From contig NZ_FXAM01000001.1 in the NCBI RefSeq assembly GCF_900155475.1, forward strand, positions 4,102,881 through 4,166,880: 64,000 bases of DNA. Reading direction: 5' to 3'. Made by a program: the position numbers and the translations under genes. The notes under the pieces were generated by a model. That model had not been told where the DNA came from. It saw only the letters and a list, made by a program, of their open reading frames with translations, and made no database searches. Position 1 is the first letter of the stretch, and each line of letters starts with the position of its first letter. The DNA comes from Methylomagnum ishizawai. Its GTDB lineage: Bacteria > Pseudomonadota > Gammaproteobacteria > Methylococcales > Methylococcaceae. Shown piece by piece: positions 17,681-26,828 of this stretch.

Positions 17681-18175
17681 TCACACATGCCGCTTGGGAT
17701 AATCCAGCCAAGCCAACCGCCCCGCACCCGCCATCACATGCGCCCAGGACTCCACCCCGAATTCCACCGCCGCCATCCCGCAAGTGGGCAACTCGCCGAT
17801 ATCGCTCTGCGCGAGTTTGTCCACCAGCCGGGTGAATCCAGGGTTGTGGCCGATCAGGTAGACGCATTCCCAGGCATCGTCCAAGCCCCGGATGAGTTCC
17901 ATCACCATCGCGGGTTCCGGCAAATACAGGCTGGGCCGGAAATCGATGGCTCCGGGATCGTAGCCCACCTGGGCGGCGATGAGTCGGGCGGTTTCGGTGG
18001 CGCGGACGGCGGGGCTGCTGACGATGCGGTCGGGCAAGGCGTCGCGGAATTTCAAGACGCCGCCCATGAACGGCGCGTCGCGCAGGCCGCGCTGGTTCAA
18101 GGGACGGTTGAAATCGGCCAGTCCTGGATGGTCCCAACTGGATTTGGCGTGGCGGATGACGATGAGGTGTTTCAT
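17681..18175 (-). CDS. SixA-like phosphohistidine phosphatase
   Basis: A 164-residue histidine phosphatase-superfamily protein. It starts MKHLIVIRHAKSSW, with the catalytic RHAKSSW typical of SixA, and continues with NQRGLRDAPFMG, SSPAVRATETA and LIGHNPGFTRL (second His). I chose the ATG at 18173-18175 because the RHG motif must lie at the N-terminus; the longer frame is spurious. SixA removes phosphate from His in phosphotransferase proteins; the target here is not shown. It diverges from opgG. Confidence 0.88.
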   Translation of the reverse strand: MKHLIVIRHAKSSWDHPGLADFNRPLNQRGLRDAPFMGGVLKFRDALPDRIVSSPAVRATETARLIAAQVGYDPGAIDFRPSLYLPEPAMVMELIRGLDDAWECVYLIGHNPGFTRLVDKLAQSDIGELPTCGMAAVEFGVESWAHVMAGAGRLAWLDYPKRHV

Positions 18176-18479
18176 GGCGCGGGACTCCGGTGGTCTGAGG
18201 ATGTCCCGCATTGTAACCCCAGCATCGGCACCCGCACGGGACAGGGCCAAACCCGGCCACGGGCGATGCCCCAAACCGGGGCGGATACTGTGCCAAGCCC
18301 CGTAGGGTTATAATGTATTTTTATGTAGCGAGCGCCGACACCGCCGGGAAAATCCCCGTCCCCTGGCGGCGCGGGCCAGCGCCAGACTCGTGGTAACGAC
18401 CGAAGGCCATGCCGGAAGTCGTCGTTTCGACCCGCCTCCCCCCGAAACAGTGATCGAGTTCCCGAAGGACAGAACAACA
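18176..18479. other. Divergent intergenic region sixA-like / opgG
   Basis: These 304 bases hold no gene. A perfect TATAAT (18309-18314, plus strand) lies about 165 bases before the opgG start, without a good -35 at the usual distance. AAGGA at 18465-18469 is the opgG ribosome-binding site. Confidence 0.45.
18309..18314 (+). promoter_or_regulatory. Candidate -10 box for opgG operon
   Basis: An exact TATAAT in GGTTATAATG. No convincing TTGACA-like box lies 16-18 bases upstream, so either it depends on an activator or the match is chance. Confidence 0.35.
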
Positions 18480-20075
18480 GTGAAAGCACGAAGAAACCGG
18501 ATTGCCTTGTTATGCGCCTTGCTAATACCGGTTGCGGTCCACGCCGATCCCGGCAAGCCCACGCCCCCGCCCAACGCGGCCCCGGCCGTCCCGGCCCCCG
18601 ACGCCAAACCGCCCGCCAAGCCCTTCGAGTTCGCCGACGTGGAACTCAAGGCCCGCGAACTGGCCGGTAAACCCTATGCGCGGGACGACGCCGGGATGCC
18701 GGAATTCCTGGGGCAACTCGATTACGATCAATACCGCGATATCCGCTACAAGGCCGACAAGGCGCTGTGGAAAGACGAAGGCTTGCCGTTCCAAATCCAA
18801 GCCTTCCACCGCGGTTTCATCTTCAAGGACCGGGTGAGCATCAATATCGTGGACCACGGCTCCGCGACCCGGCTGGCCTATTCGCCGGAGTTGTTCGATT
18901 ACGGCAAGAACCAATTCCCCGCCCCGCTACCGCCCGATCTGGGATTCGCCGGGCTGCGGTTCCATTACCCCTTGCGCCGCGACGAGGTCTACGACGAGGT
19001 GGCGGTGTTCCTGGGCGCGAGCTATTTCCGCGCCGTGGGTTTGGGCCAGACCTACGGGCTGTCGGCCCGTGGGCTGGCGCTGGACACCGGCCTGGCCAAG
19101 GCCGAGGAATTCCCCATTTTCCGCGAATTCTGGGTCCAAAAACCCGGTCAGAACGCGGGCGAATTGGTGGTCTATGCCTTGCTGGACAGCCCGAGCGTGA
19201 CCGGGGCTTACCGCTTCACCCTGCGGCCCGGCCTCGACCTCACCCTGGACGTGGCCAGCCGCCTGTATTTCCGCAAAGCCGTGGAGCGGGTCGGCATCGC
19301 GCCCTTGACCAGCATGTTCTTCCATGGCGAGAACACCGACCGCTTCATGGACGATTTCCGGCCCGAGGTCCACGATTCCGATGGGCTACTCCTGGGCCGC
19401 AGTACCGGCGAATGGGTTTGGCGTCCGCTCAACAATCCGCGCCAGCTCCGCATCAGCGTGTTCAAGGACACCAAGCCCTCCGGTTTCGGCCTGATGCAGC
19501 GCGACCGCGAGTTCGACCATTACCAAGACCTGGAAGCCCAATACCACCGCCGTCCCGGTGCCTGGGTCGAAGCCTTGGGCGATTGGGGACCGGGCGCGGT
19601 GTACCTGATCGAAATTCCCAGCGACGCCGAGAAATACGACAACATCGTCGCCTTCTGGGTGCCGGACCAGCCCGCCACCGAAGGCAAGGAGTTCCGTTTC
19701 GACTACCGCCTGCATTTCGCCCAGGAAGAATACACGGCGGTCAGCGGCGGCAAGGTGGTCGCCACCCGCATCGGTGCCGCCGAACCCGGCGACAACCAGA
19801 ACCGCAAGATCGTGGTCGATTTCGGCAGCCCCAGCCTCAAGATGCTCAGCCCCAAGGCCAAGGTCGGCGCGGAGGTCAGCGCCTCGTCCGGCAAGATCGG
19901 CAATCTGGTGGTTCACAAGAACGAGGAGAACGGCACTTGGCGCTTGAGCTTCGACCTGGAACCCGTGCCCGCCGAGAAGGACAAGGACAAGGTGCCGGTG
20001 GAATTGCGGGCCATGCTGAAATCGGGCCAGGATGTCCTGACCGAAACCTGGGTTTACCAGTGGAACGCCCGATGA
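18480..20075 (+). CDS. opgG: Periplasmic glucan biosynthesis protein OpgG
   Basis: Periplasmic protein for osmoregulated periplasmic glucans, which acts on the glucan backbone made by OpgH. It has 531 residues from GTG at 18480, preceded by AAGGA, with a signal peptide ending near VHA-DP. MdoG motifs are present: FEFADVELKARELAGKPY, FHRGFIF, VAVFLGASYFRA, SMFFHGENT, HDSDGLLL, GEWVWRPLNNPR, FGLMQRDR and GDWGPGAVYLIEIP. A Pro/Ala-rich linker follows the signal. The stop overlaps the next start (ATGA). Confidence 0.94.
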   Translation: MKARRNRIALLCALLIPVAVHADPGKPTPPPNAAPAVPAPDAKPPAKPFEFADVELKARELAGKPYARDDAGMPEFLGQLDYDQYRDIRYKADKALWKDEGLPFQIQAFHRGFIFKDRVSINIVDHGSATRLAYSPELFDYGKNQFPAPLPPDLGFAGLRFHYPLRRDEVYDEVAVFLGASYFRAVGLGQTYGLSARGLALDTGLAKAEEFPIFREFWVQKPGQNAGELVVYALLDSPSVTGAYRFTLRPGLDLTLDVASRLYFRKAVERVGIAPLTSMFFHGENTDRFMDDFRPEVHDSDGLLLGRSTGEWVWRPLNNPRQLRISVFKDTKPSGFGLMQRDREFDHYQDLEAQYHRRPGAWVEALGDWGPGAVYLIEIPSDAEKYDNIVAFWVPDQPATEGKEFRFDYRLHFAQEEYTAVSGGKVVATRIGAAEPGDNQNRKIVVDFGSPSLKMLSPKAKVGAEVSASSGKIGNLVVHKNEENGTWRLSFDLEPVPAEKDKDKVPVELRAMLKSGQDVLTETWVYQWNAR

Positions 20076-20548
20076 ACCAAGCGCATCAGGCCGAACCGGC
20101 CCACGGGTCTTTGTCGCACGCGGCTTCGATGCGGGTCCAGGCCCAGGCCGGGGAATATTGGCGGCGGCTGTGGTTGTCGGACCCGGCCTTGATCGCGCAT
20201 TTGACGGAGGAATGCCTGCACCGGGCGCGTAAACGCCTGGGACAGCAAGGCTCGGAGCAAGAATGGCTGATGCGCACGCTGGAAGAAATCCAGCGCCGGT
20301 TCGACCACGCCCTGGCCCGCGCCCTGCGCTGGCCGCCCACGGTCGATGGCCACGCCCTCGCCGCCGCCCGCGCGGCCTTCCTGTTGGGCGGCACGCCGAG
20401 CGAGGGCGATGCCTTGTTCCGGACGGGCGAGCCCGCGCCGGAGTTCCAAGCCCGGTTGCAAGCCCTCCTGCCCCGTTCCACGCCGCCGGAAGCGCCGCTT
20501 TCCATGCCCCCGGCCCCGTTGCGCTTCTGGCTATTCAAGTCGCCGTAG
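20072..20548 (+). CDS. Small hypothetical protein between opgG and opgH
   Basis: A 158-residue Ala/Arg/Leu-rich cytoplasmic protein with no signal or membrane segment. It starts with an ATGA overlap with opgG, so it is almost surely translated with it. The helical central part (EYWRRLWLSDPAL, HRARKRLGQQG) has no family I recognise. Position suggests a role with OpgG/OpgH, or that it stands for the N-terminal cytosolic region that longer OpgH proteins carry; neither is proven. Confidence 0.65.
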   Translation: MNQAHQAEPAHGSLSHAASMRVQAQAGEYWRRLWLSDPALIAHLTEECLHRARKRLGQQGSEQEWLMRTLEEIQRRFDHALARALRWPPTVDGHALAAARAAFLLGGTPSEGDALFRTGEPAPEFQARLQALLPRSTPPEAPLSMPPAPLRFWLFKSP

Positions 20549-20600
20549 GACGGGTTAGCGTAACCCGCCGTTCCGGGTGCGAATCCACGAACGGCGGGCC
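20544..20600 (+). repeat. Intergenic hairpin repeat (CGTAGG family)
   Basis: Starts CGTAGG and forms a 7-bp hairpin (20551-20557 with 20561-20567, loop GCG). An alternative 8-bp pairing joins 20565-20572 with 20590-20597. Similar CGTAG-led hairpins occur at 30428, 49819 and 51086. It separates the small ORF from opgH. Confidence 0.6.
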
Positions 20601-20665
20601 GCAGCCCACCCAGCCCAGGATAACGAACCCTAGCTCCTCCAACCCAAGGTTCCCCGGAAATCCCC

Positions 20666-22735
20666 ATGGTCCCGTTCCCCCCCGTGCTGCCCCGCTACGT
20701 CATCCTGATCCGGCGCACCCTGTTCCTGATCCTGGTGGCATTCACCACTATCGTGGCGCTCGCCATGATCACCAGCGCCTTCCAGCCCAATGGCATCACC
20801 CCGCAGGAACTGGTGCTGCTGTTACTCTATACGCTGTTGATCCTGTGGATCAGCACCTCGTTCTGGACCGCGACCCTGGGGTTCTGGTGCCTCTTATGGG
20901 GCGGGGACCAGCGCGGCATCGGACGGGTGCCGCCCACCGCCACCGGCCAGCCCGACCCCAGCCCCCAACGCACCGCCCTGGTGATGCCGATCTACAACGA
21001 AGAACCGACCCGGGTATTCGCAGGACTCCGGGCCATTTATCAAACGCTGGTCGAGACCGGGCGTTCCGACGAGTTCGAGCTGTTCATCCTCAGCGATACC
21101 CGCGATCCCGACACCTGGATGCGCGAGGAAGTGAACTGGTACCGCATGTGCCACGACTTCGACGCCCACGGCAAGATTTTCTACCGCAACCGCGAGAAGA
21201 ACATCGCCCGCAAGAGCGGCAACCTGGAGGATTTTTGCCACCGCTGGGGCGGGCGCTACCGCTATATGATCGTGCTGGACGCCGATAGCATCATGACCGG
21301 CGCAACCCTGGTGAAGATGGTGGACCGCATGGAAGCCCATCCCCGCGTGGCCTTGATCCAATCGCCGCCGATCCCGGTCAACCAGACTTCGCTGTTCGCC
21401 CGCATCCTGCAATTCGCCAGCAGCTTCTACAGCGATGTATTCATCGCCGGGATCAACTACTGGCAATTGTCCGGCAGCGGCTATTGGGGCCATAACGCCA
21501 TCATCCGCCTAGCCCCGTTCACCCAATATTGCGGCCTGCCCAAACTGCCGGGCCGCGAGCCCTTCGGCGGCGAAATCTTCAGCCACGACTTCGTGGAAGC
21601 GGCCTTGCTGCGGGAAGCGGGCTGGGAAGTCTGGCTCGACCCCGAGTTGAAAGGCAGCTACGAGGAATTGCCGCCCACCCTGATCGACTACGCCAAGCGC
21701 GACCGCCGCTGGTGCCAGGGCAATTTGCAACATTTGCGGATGGTGTTCGCGCGGGGCTTTTCCGGGCTGAGCCGCCTCTATTTCCTGATGGGCATCATGT
21801 CCTACCTGTCCTCGCCCTTGTGGCTGATGTTCCTGATCCTGACCGGGCTGGAGGCTTACATCAAAAGCCAGACCATGCCGGTCTATTTCTTCGGCGACAA
21901 CATCTTCCCGGTGTGGCCCGAATCCTATGCGGTGGAAATGACCACGGTCCTGCTGGTCACGCTGGCCATGCTGTTCCTGCCCAAGCTGTGGAGCCTCCTG
22001 CTCCTGCTCACCCATCCCAAGGATTCCAAAAGCTTCGGCGGTTTCTTCCGGGCCACGCTCAGCGTGTTCCTGGAAAGCGTGTTTTCGATGCTGACCGCGC
22101 CGGTGTTGATGCTGTACCAGAGCAAGTTCGTGTTCGCCATCCTGATGCGGCGCAGCGTGGGCTGGCCCGCGCAGAACCGCGACGAGCATCGTTTGAGCCT
22201 CAAGGAAGCCGCCGCCGCCCACGGCGGGCAAACCCTGGTCGGGCTGGCGGCGGGCTGGGTCAGCTATGAATATGTGCCGGATTTCTTCCTGTGGCTGATC
22301 CCGGTGCTGGCCGGGCTGGTGCTGGCGATTCCGGTGTCGATGCTGTCGAGCAGCGCCGCCGTGGGCCGCTGGGCGCGGAAACTGGGTATCTTCCTGATCC
22401 CCGAGGAATACCAAACGCCCCGCGTCCTCCAACTGCTGCACGAAAACCTCGCCCGCGGCGAGGCCGAAGCCGCCGCCCATGCCGCCGAAGGCGAAGCCCG
22501 CAACGTGGCCGATCCCGGCGCCTATGCCCTGCATCTGGCCTTGCTGCCCCAGCGCCCGGTGAAGAAGCGCCAACGCCATGAACTCAAGGCGCTGGTCTAC
22601 CGTTTGGTGGAGGAAGGACCGGACAAGCTGTCCGGCCCCGAAAAGCGCAACCTCATCGCCGACCCGGAAACCCTGGCCCGCCTGCATACCCTGGCCTGGG
22701 CCGGGAAGGCGGGGAAAACCGCGCCTTCCGCCTGA
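20666..22735 (+). CDS. opgH: Glucan glucosyltransferase OpgH
   Basis: Inner-membrane GT2 enzyme that polymerises glucose from UDP-glucose into periplasmic glucans. It has 689 residues, shorter than the ~850 of E. coli and like xanthomonad forms. There are two N-terminal membrane segments, then the catalytic domain with MPIYNEEPTRVFAG, DADSIMTG, GHNAIIR, SHDFVEAALL and the acceptor motif RRWCQGNLQH, then several C-terminal membrane helices. It lies 117 bases after the small ORF, with a hairpin repeat between. Confidence 0.95.
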   Translation: MVPFPPVLPRYVILIRRTLFLILVAFTTIVALAMITSAFQPNGITPQELVLLLLYTLLILWISTSFWTATLGFWCLLWGGDQRGIGRVPPTATGQPDPSPQRTALVMPIYNEEPTRVFAGLRAIYQTLVETGRSDEFELFILSDTRDPDTWMREEVNWYRMCHDFDAHGKIFYRNREKNIARKSGNLEDFCHRWGGRYRYMIVLDADSIMTGATLVKMVDRMEAHPRVALIQSPPIPVNQTSLFARILQFASSFYSDVFIAGINYWQLSGSGYWGHNAIIRLAPFTQYCGLPKLPGREPFGGEIFSHDFVEAALLREAGWEVWLDPELKGSYEELPPTLIDYAKRDRRWCQGNLQHLRMVFARGFSGLSRLYFLMGIMSYLSSPLWLMFLILTGLEAYIKSQTMPVYFFGDNIFPVWPESYAVEMTTVLLVTLAMLFLPKLWSLLLLLTHPKDSKSFGGFFRATLSVFLESVFSMLTAPVLMLYQSKFVFAILMRRSVGWPAQNRDEHRLSLKEAAAAHGGQTLVGLAAGWVSYEYVPDFFLWLIPVLAGLVLAIPVSMLSSSAAVGRWARKLGIFLIPEEYQTPRVLQLLHENLARGEAEAAAHAAEGEARNVADPGAYALHLALLPQRPVKKRQRHELKALVYRLVEEGPDKLSGPEKRNLIADPETLARLHTLAWAGKAGKTAPSA

Positions 22736-22743
22736 GTTCCCCC

Positions 22744-23361
22744 ATGGAGCAACGCCAAATTTTGCTGGAGCGCCATCAGGCGGCGCTCCGCGCCTGTGCC
22801 CGCTGTCCCGAGATGATCGGGCCGGTGATCGTGGGCCAGCCGGTGCTATCACCGGTTTTGCTGATCGGCCAAGCGCCGGGCGGCAAGGAAGGCGTCCTCG
22901 GCAAGCCCTTCGCCTGGACGGCGGGCAAGACCTTGTTCCGCTGGTTCGCCAGCATCGGCGTCGCGGAAGAGGACTTCCGCCGCCGCGTCTACATGGCGGC
23001 GGTGTGCCGCTGCTTCCCCGGCAAGAACCCCAAGGGCGGCGACCGCGTGCCCGCCCCCGCCGAAATCGCCCGCTGCTCGGCTTGGCTGGACGCCGAACTG
23101 GAACTGCTGCGACCCCGCCTCGTTATCCCGGTCGGCAAACTGGCGATCCGGCAACTCCTCGCGGCCGACAAGCTCGACCAGGTCGTGGGCCTCGGCCACC
23201 GGCTGGAACGGCCCGGCTTGGCCGCCGATATCATCCCCCTGCCCCACCCTTCCGGCGCGTCCACCTGGCACCGCCGCGATCCCGGCAAAACCCTGCTCGA
23301 AACCGCCTTGGGCCTGATCGCGGAGCATCCGGCTTGGCTGGCTATACGGCATCCGCCTTGA
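22744..23361 (+). CDS. Uracil-DNA glycosylase family protein (Fe-S type)
   Basis: A 205-residue uracil-DNA glycosylase-superfamily protein that would remove uracil from DNA. Motif 1 is IGQAPGGKEG followed by GKPFAWTAGKTL, and the C-terminal motif is LPHPSGASTWH. Four cysteines fit the Fe-S cluster layout of family 4: C18 and C21 in CARC, one in AVCRCFPG and one in RCSAWL. It starts 8 bases after opgH, so it may be the last gene of that operon, though the functions are unrelated. Confidence 0.85.
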   Translation: MEQRQILLERHQAALRACARCPEMIGPVIVGQPVLSPVLLIGQAPGGKEGVLGKPFAWTAGKTLFRWFASIGVAEEDFRRRVYMAAVCRCFPGKNPKGGDRVPAPAEIARCSAWLDAELELLRPRLVIPVGKLAIRQLLAADKLDQVVGLGHRLERPGLAADIIPLPHPSGASTWHRRDPGKTLLETALGLIAEHPAWLAIRHPP

Positions 23362-23373
23362 ATCCCGCCCGAG

Positions 23374-23382
23374 TTATGCACA
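23374..23382 (+). promoter_or_regulatory. DnaA-box-like 9-mer
   Basis: TTATGCACA, one base from the consensus TTATCCACA. It lies about 170 bases left of the exact box at 23552. Confidence 0.4.
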
Positions 23383-23539
23383 AACGGGCCTGTCAAGCCC
23401 CTTGCGCCGCCTGGCCCTACCGGAAAACTACGGTCCCAGGCCATCCCATTGATTTATATAGAAATTATAGATGGGCGAAAATCTCGCCAACCCAAGGAAA
23501 AGCCAAGCGGGACAAGCACTTGGGCCGATTCCACGGATT

Positions 23540-23574
23540 TATTCCACAGACTTATCCACAGGTCCTGTGGATGG
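23540..23574. promoter_or_regulatory. DnaA box cluster and 19-bp palindrome
   Basis: Holds an exact DnaA box TTATCCACA (23552-23560), a 2-mismatch box 12 bases to the left (23540-23548) and an inverted 2-mismatch box (23566-23574). The exact box is part of a perfect palindrome: 9-base arms 23554-23562 and 23564-23572 with a single-base centre. This could be a DnaA-binding cluster or the operator of a dimeric regulator for the cluster that starts at 23765. Confidence 0.5.
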
Positions 23575-23764
23575 TTCGTGGCGGGCCAGGATGATCTGGC
23601 CGGAGTCCCGAACGGCAGCACGCGCTCCCAAGGCAAGCCGGGGCAACCGCTCCGTTCGCGGCCGTTGAGCGCCCCGGATAGGAAAGAGATAATGGCGAAC
23701 CACCCGCCGGGTTGTCACGACCCGGACCGCGCAAATCCACGCCCCATCCCGCAGCCATCCGCCT

Positions 23765-25510
23765 ATGCATCCCCCCCATGATCGCCACCGCCCATCCCGG
23801 CCCGAAACCTTCGTCGAAGTGTTACGGGGGCACGCGCTGGAACGCCCGGACCAGCCCGCGCTGACCTTTTTGGAGCATGGCGAACGGGAAGCGGCGGTAT
23901 GGAGCTATGCCGAACTGGACCAGCGGGCGCGGGCGTTGGCCGCCCGCCTGCAAGCCCTGGGAGCGGCAGGCCAACCGATCTTGCTGGCCTATCCACCAGG
24001 CTTGGAATTCATCGCCGCGTTTTGCGCCTGCCTCTATGCCGGAGCCGTCGCGGTGCCGGTACCGTCGCCCCTGCCAGGCCGGATATCCCCCAGGACGGCG
24101 GCGATTGCTGCCGAAATCCGACCACGATGGGTATTGACCACCTCGCCGTTGCTGGACAACCCGGCGTCGTGGCCAGGACTTCCGCCCGGACTGGCCGAGG
24201 CCGCTTGGCTCGCGACCGACACCCTCCCCGCCCACGGGGCGGAACACTGGTCGCCCCCGGTCCTCGATGGCCAATCCTTGGCTTTCGTCCAATTCACCTC
24301 GGGATCGATCCAAGCGCCCAAGGGCGTCGCCATCGGCCATGCCAACCTGCTCGCCAACCTGGACATGATCCGCGCGGCCTTCGGCCACGACACCGAAACC
24401 CGCGTGGTGAACTGGCTCCCGCTGTCCCATGACATGGGGCTGGTCGGGGGCGTATTGCAACCCTTGTTCGTGGGCGGGCGGACCGTGCTGATGTCGCCGC
24501 TCGACTTCATGCAGAAACCGGCCCGCTGGCTGTCGGCGATTTCCCGCTACCGCGCCACCAGCAGCGGCGGGCCGAATTTCGCCTATGAATTGAGCGCGAA
24601 CCGGATACACCCGGACCCAGCCGGGGCATTCGACCTGAGCGGTTGGCGCGTGGCTTTTTGCGGGGCGGAGCCGGTCCGCGCCGACACCCTGGCCCGCTTC
24701 GCCGCGAAGTTCGCCCCGGCCGGATTCCAAGCCCGTGCCTTGTTTCCCTGCTACGGCTTGGCGGAAGCAACCTTGTTCGTGAGCGGCGGACCCAAGGACC
24801 GCGGGGTGCGCACCATCGATGTATCGACGGACACCCCCCCAGGCGCAACCCGCAGCGCGGTGGGTTGCGGCCTGGGCGGCGGGCCGGGCCAGCGCATCGC
24901 GATTGTCGATCCGGGAACCGGAATCCCGGTGCCACCGGGACAAACCGGCGAAATCTGGGTGGCCGGTCCGCATGTGGGGCGCGGTTATTGGAACAGACCC
25001 GAGGAAACCCAGGCGGTCTTCAACGCCCGGACCGCAGACGCGGACGGACCTTATCTCCGCACCGGCGATCTGGGGTTCATCGTGGACGGCGAATTATTCA
25101 TCGCCGGACGGCTCAAGGAGATCATGATCGTGCGGGGGATCAAGCACCATCCCGAAGATATAGAAGCGACGGTGGCCCGGAGCCACCCCGCCCTGGCCTG
25201 CGGGGGCGGGGCCGCTTTCGCGGTGGCCACTGGCGAGGGCGAGCAGATGGTGGTGTTGCAGGAAGTGCCACGGCCCGTCCCGGCCCATGCGGATTTGGCG
25301 GCCTTGGCCCAAGCGGCTTTCAAGGCCGTGTGCGAAGCGCACGGGGTGCGGCCTTACGAGCTGAGGCTGTTGCGCCCCGGTGCCTTGCCCAGGACGCCCA
25401 GCCATAAAGTCCAGCGGCACCTGTGCCGGATCGAATACCAGGCGGACAGGCTCCAGGCTTTATGGACGCTGTCCGGCCAGCGCCGCGCCGACGCTTTGAG
25501 CAGGCCATAA
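23765..25510 (+). CDS. Fatty acyl-AMP ligase (FAAL)
   Basis: A 581-residue adenylate-forming enzyme of the FAAL type, which activates a fatty acid as acyl-AMP and passes it to a carrier protein. Motifs: the ATP loop near residue 177 reads FTSGSIQAPKGV (Ile-Gln where Thr-Gly is usual), then NWLPLSHDMGLVGGVLQPL, which is typical of FAALs, GGPNFAYEL, CYGLAEATLFVSGG, YLRTGDLGF and TPSHKVQR with the C-terminal Lys. It heads a plus-strand set with a P450 and an acyl carrier protein, the expected acceptor. Confidence 0.92.
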   Translation: MHPPHDRHRPSRPETFVEVLRGHALERPDQPALTFLEHGEREAAVWSYAELDQRARALAARLQALGAAGQPILLAYPPGLEFIAAFCACLYAGAVAVPVPSPLPGRISPRTAAIAAEIRPRWVLTTSPLLDNPASWPGLPPGLAEAAWLATDTLPAHGAEHWSPPVLDGQSLAFVQFTSGSIQAPKGVAIGHANLLANLDMIRAAFGHDTETRVVNWLPLSHDMGLVGGVLQPLFVGGRTVLMSPLDFMQKPARWLSAISRYRATSSGGPNFAYELSANRIHPDPAGAFDLSGWRVAFCGAEPVRADTLARFAAKFAPAGFQARALFPCYGLAEATLFVSGGPKDRGVRTIDVSTDTPPGATRSAVGCGLGGGPGQRIAIVDPGTGIPVPPGQTGEIWVAGPHVGRGYWNRPEETQAVFNARTADADGPYLRTGDLGFIVDGELFIAGRLKEIMIVRGIKHHPEDIEATVARSHPALACGGGAAFAVATGEGEQMVVLQEVPRPVPAHADLAALAQAAFKAVCEAHGVRPYELRLLRPGALPRTPSHKVQRHLCRIEYQADRLQALWTLSGQRRADALSRP

Positions 25511-25574
25511 TTACCCTCGCGGCCGGGCGTTTCTGCTACTTTTTAATAGCCCCAACCATCCTGTAGCCCCGCCC

Positions 25575-26789
25575 ATGCCGACCCTGGACCCCCGCCAGTT
25601 CAACACCCTGCTGCCGGAATTCCGCGCCGATCCCTATCCGCTGTATCGGCAGGCGCGGGAGCGGTTTCCGATCTTCTGGAGCGAGGCCGAAAGCGCCTGG
25701 GTGCTGACGCGCCATGCCGACGTGCAGGCGGTGCTGGGCGACCCCCGCTTCCTCAACGTGGAGCTAGGGCGGATCGTCGAGCGGATGGCGGATGCCTTGG
25801 GCCAGGATTTGCCCGAGTTGTTCGCCCTGTTCGACGCCCTGCCGTTCTTCCACAACCCACCGGCCCACAAGTCCGGTCGCCACTTCCTGGCGCGGGTGCT
25901 GGCCTTGCGGCCATTGGCCGCTTACAAAGAGGAAATCACCGCCATCGTCCAGCGGCTACTCGCGCCGCTGGACCGCGACGGCGGCATGGACCTCGCCATC
26001 GATTACGCCGAACGCCTGCCGCCCTTGTTCATGGGCGGATTGTTCGGCCTGGGCGAAAACGACTCCCTGTTCCTGGCACGCACCCTGAGCGGAGTTCCCG
26101 CCGCGCTCGACCGCGGCCAACCCATGCGGTTTTATCGGCAACTGAACCCGCGACTCGTAGAAGCCTACGAATTATTGCGGGAAGCATTCGCCCAGCGGCG
26201 GCGGGTGCCACGGGATGATGGCCTATCCTTGATGCTCGCCCTCGGCGAGGCCGAAGATTCCCTGGGGGAAAACCAACTCGCCGCCCGGGCGGTGGCCCTG
26301 TTCCTGGTCGGATTCGAAACCACGGCGGCCCTGATCGGCAATGGCTTGAACCTGCTGTTGGCGCATCCCGGACAACGCCAACAGATCGCCGCCGCGCCCG
26401 CCCTGCTCGACGCGGCGGTGGAAGAAACCGCGCGCCTCGAACCGCCCATCCAGCAGACCTCCCGCTATGCGTCCGAGGCTTGCCCGCTGGCCGGGCGGGA
26501 AGTCGAAGCGGGGCAGCGGGTGCTGCTGTTGATCGGCTCGGCCAACCGGGACCCCGCGGCCTATCCCGAACCCGACCGCTTCCGGCTGGACCGGCAAGGA
26601 CCGCCCAACCTGAGCTTCGGCAGCGGCCGCCATGCCTGCCTAGGCACCCAAATCGCCAAGCTCGAAGCCAAACTGGCCTACGCCGGGATACTCGACCGGC
26701 CCGGCCTCCGCGTCCAGGGCGGGCCGCCGGAATGGTGGCCTTGCCAGAACCAGCGCCGCTTGAAAAGCCTCCCCGTGGCGCTGGCCTAA
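25575..26789 (+). CDS. Cytochrome P450
   Basis: A 404-residue soluble bacterial P450. The heme loop is FGSGRHACLG with the thiolate C355. The ExxR motif is ETAR, and the I-helix has VGFETT in place of the usual AGxET. The ANRDP-YPEPDRF segment is typical. Its position between an acyl-AMP ligase and an acyl carrier protein suggests that it oxidises an acyl chain held on the carrier, as BioI-type P450s do. No redox partner gene is nearby. Confidence 0.93.
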   Translation: MPTLDPRQFNTLLPEFRADPYPLYRQARERFPIFWSEAESAWVLTRHADVQAVLGDPRFLNVELGRIVERMADALGQDLPELFALFDALPFFHNPPAHKSGRHFLARVLALRPLAAYKEEITAIVQRLLAPLDRDGGMDLAIDYAERLPPLFMGGLFGLGENDSLFLARTLSGVPAALDRGQPMRFYRQLNPRLVEAYELLREAFAQRRRVPRDDGLSLMLALGEAEDSLGENQLAARAVALFLVGFETTAALIGNGLNLLLAHPGQRQQIAAAPALLDAAVEETARLEPPIQQTSRYASEACPLAGREVEAGQRVLLLIGSANRDPAAYPEPDRFRLDRQGPPNLSFGSGRHACLGTQIAKLEAKLAYAGILDRPGLRVQGGPPEWWPCQNQRRLKSLPVALA

Positions 26790-26828
26790 GCGCCTGATTT
26801 CACCCACCCTTTGCCTCAGGAGTTATTT

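Larger units (their letters stand above)
23362..23764. other. Non-coding region with DnaA-box-like sites
   Basis: These 403 bases before the biosynthetic cluster have no gene. They hold an AT-rich patch at about 23449-23470, DnaA-box-like sites at 23374 and 23540-23574, and a perfect palindrome (see separate entries). No clear -35/-10 pair for the ligase gene was found. Confidence 0.55.

Noticed and set aside
18767-20548. A 593-codon plus frame overlapping opgG
   Set aside because: Only the part after 20072 is likely to be a gene (ATGA coupling); the rest is the +2 frame of opgG.
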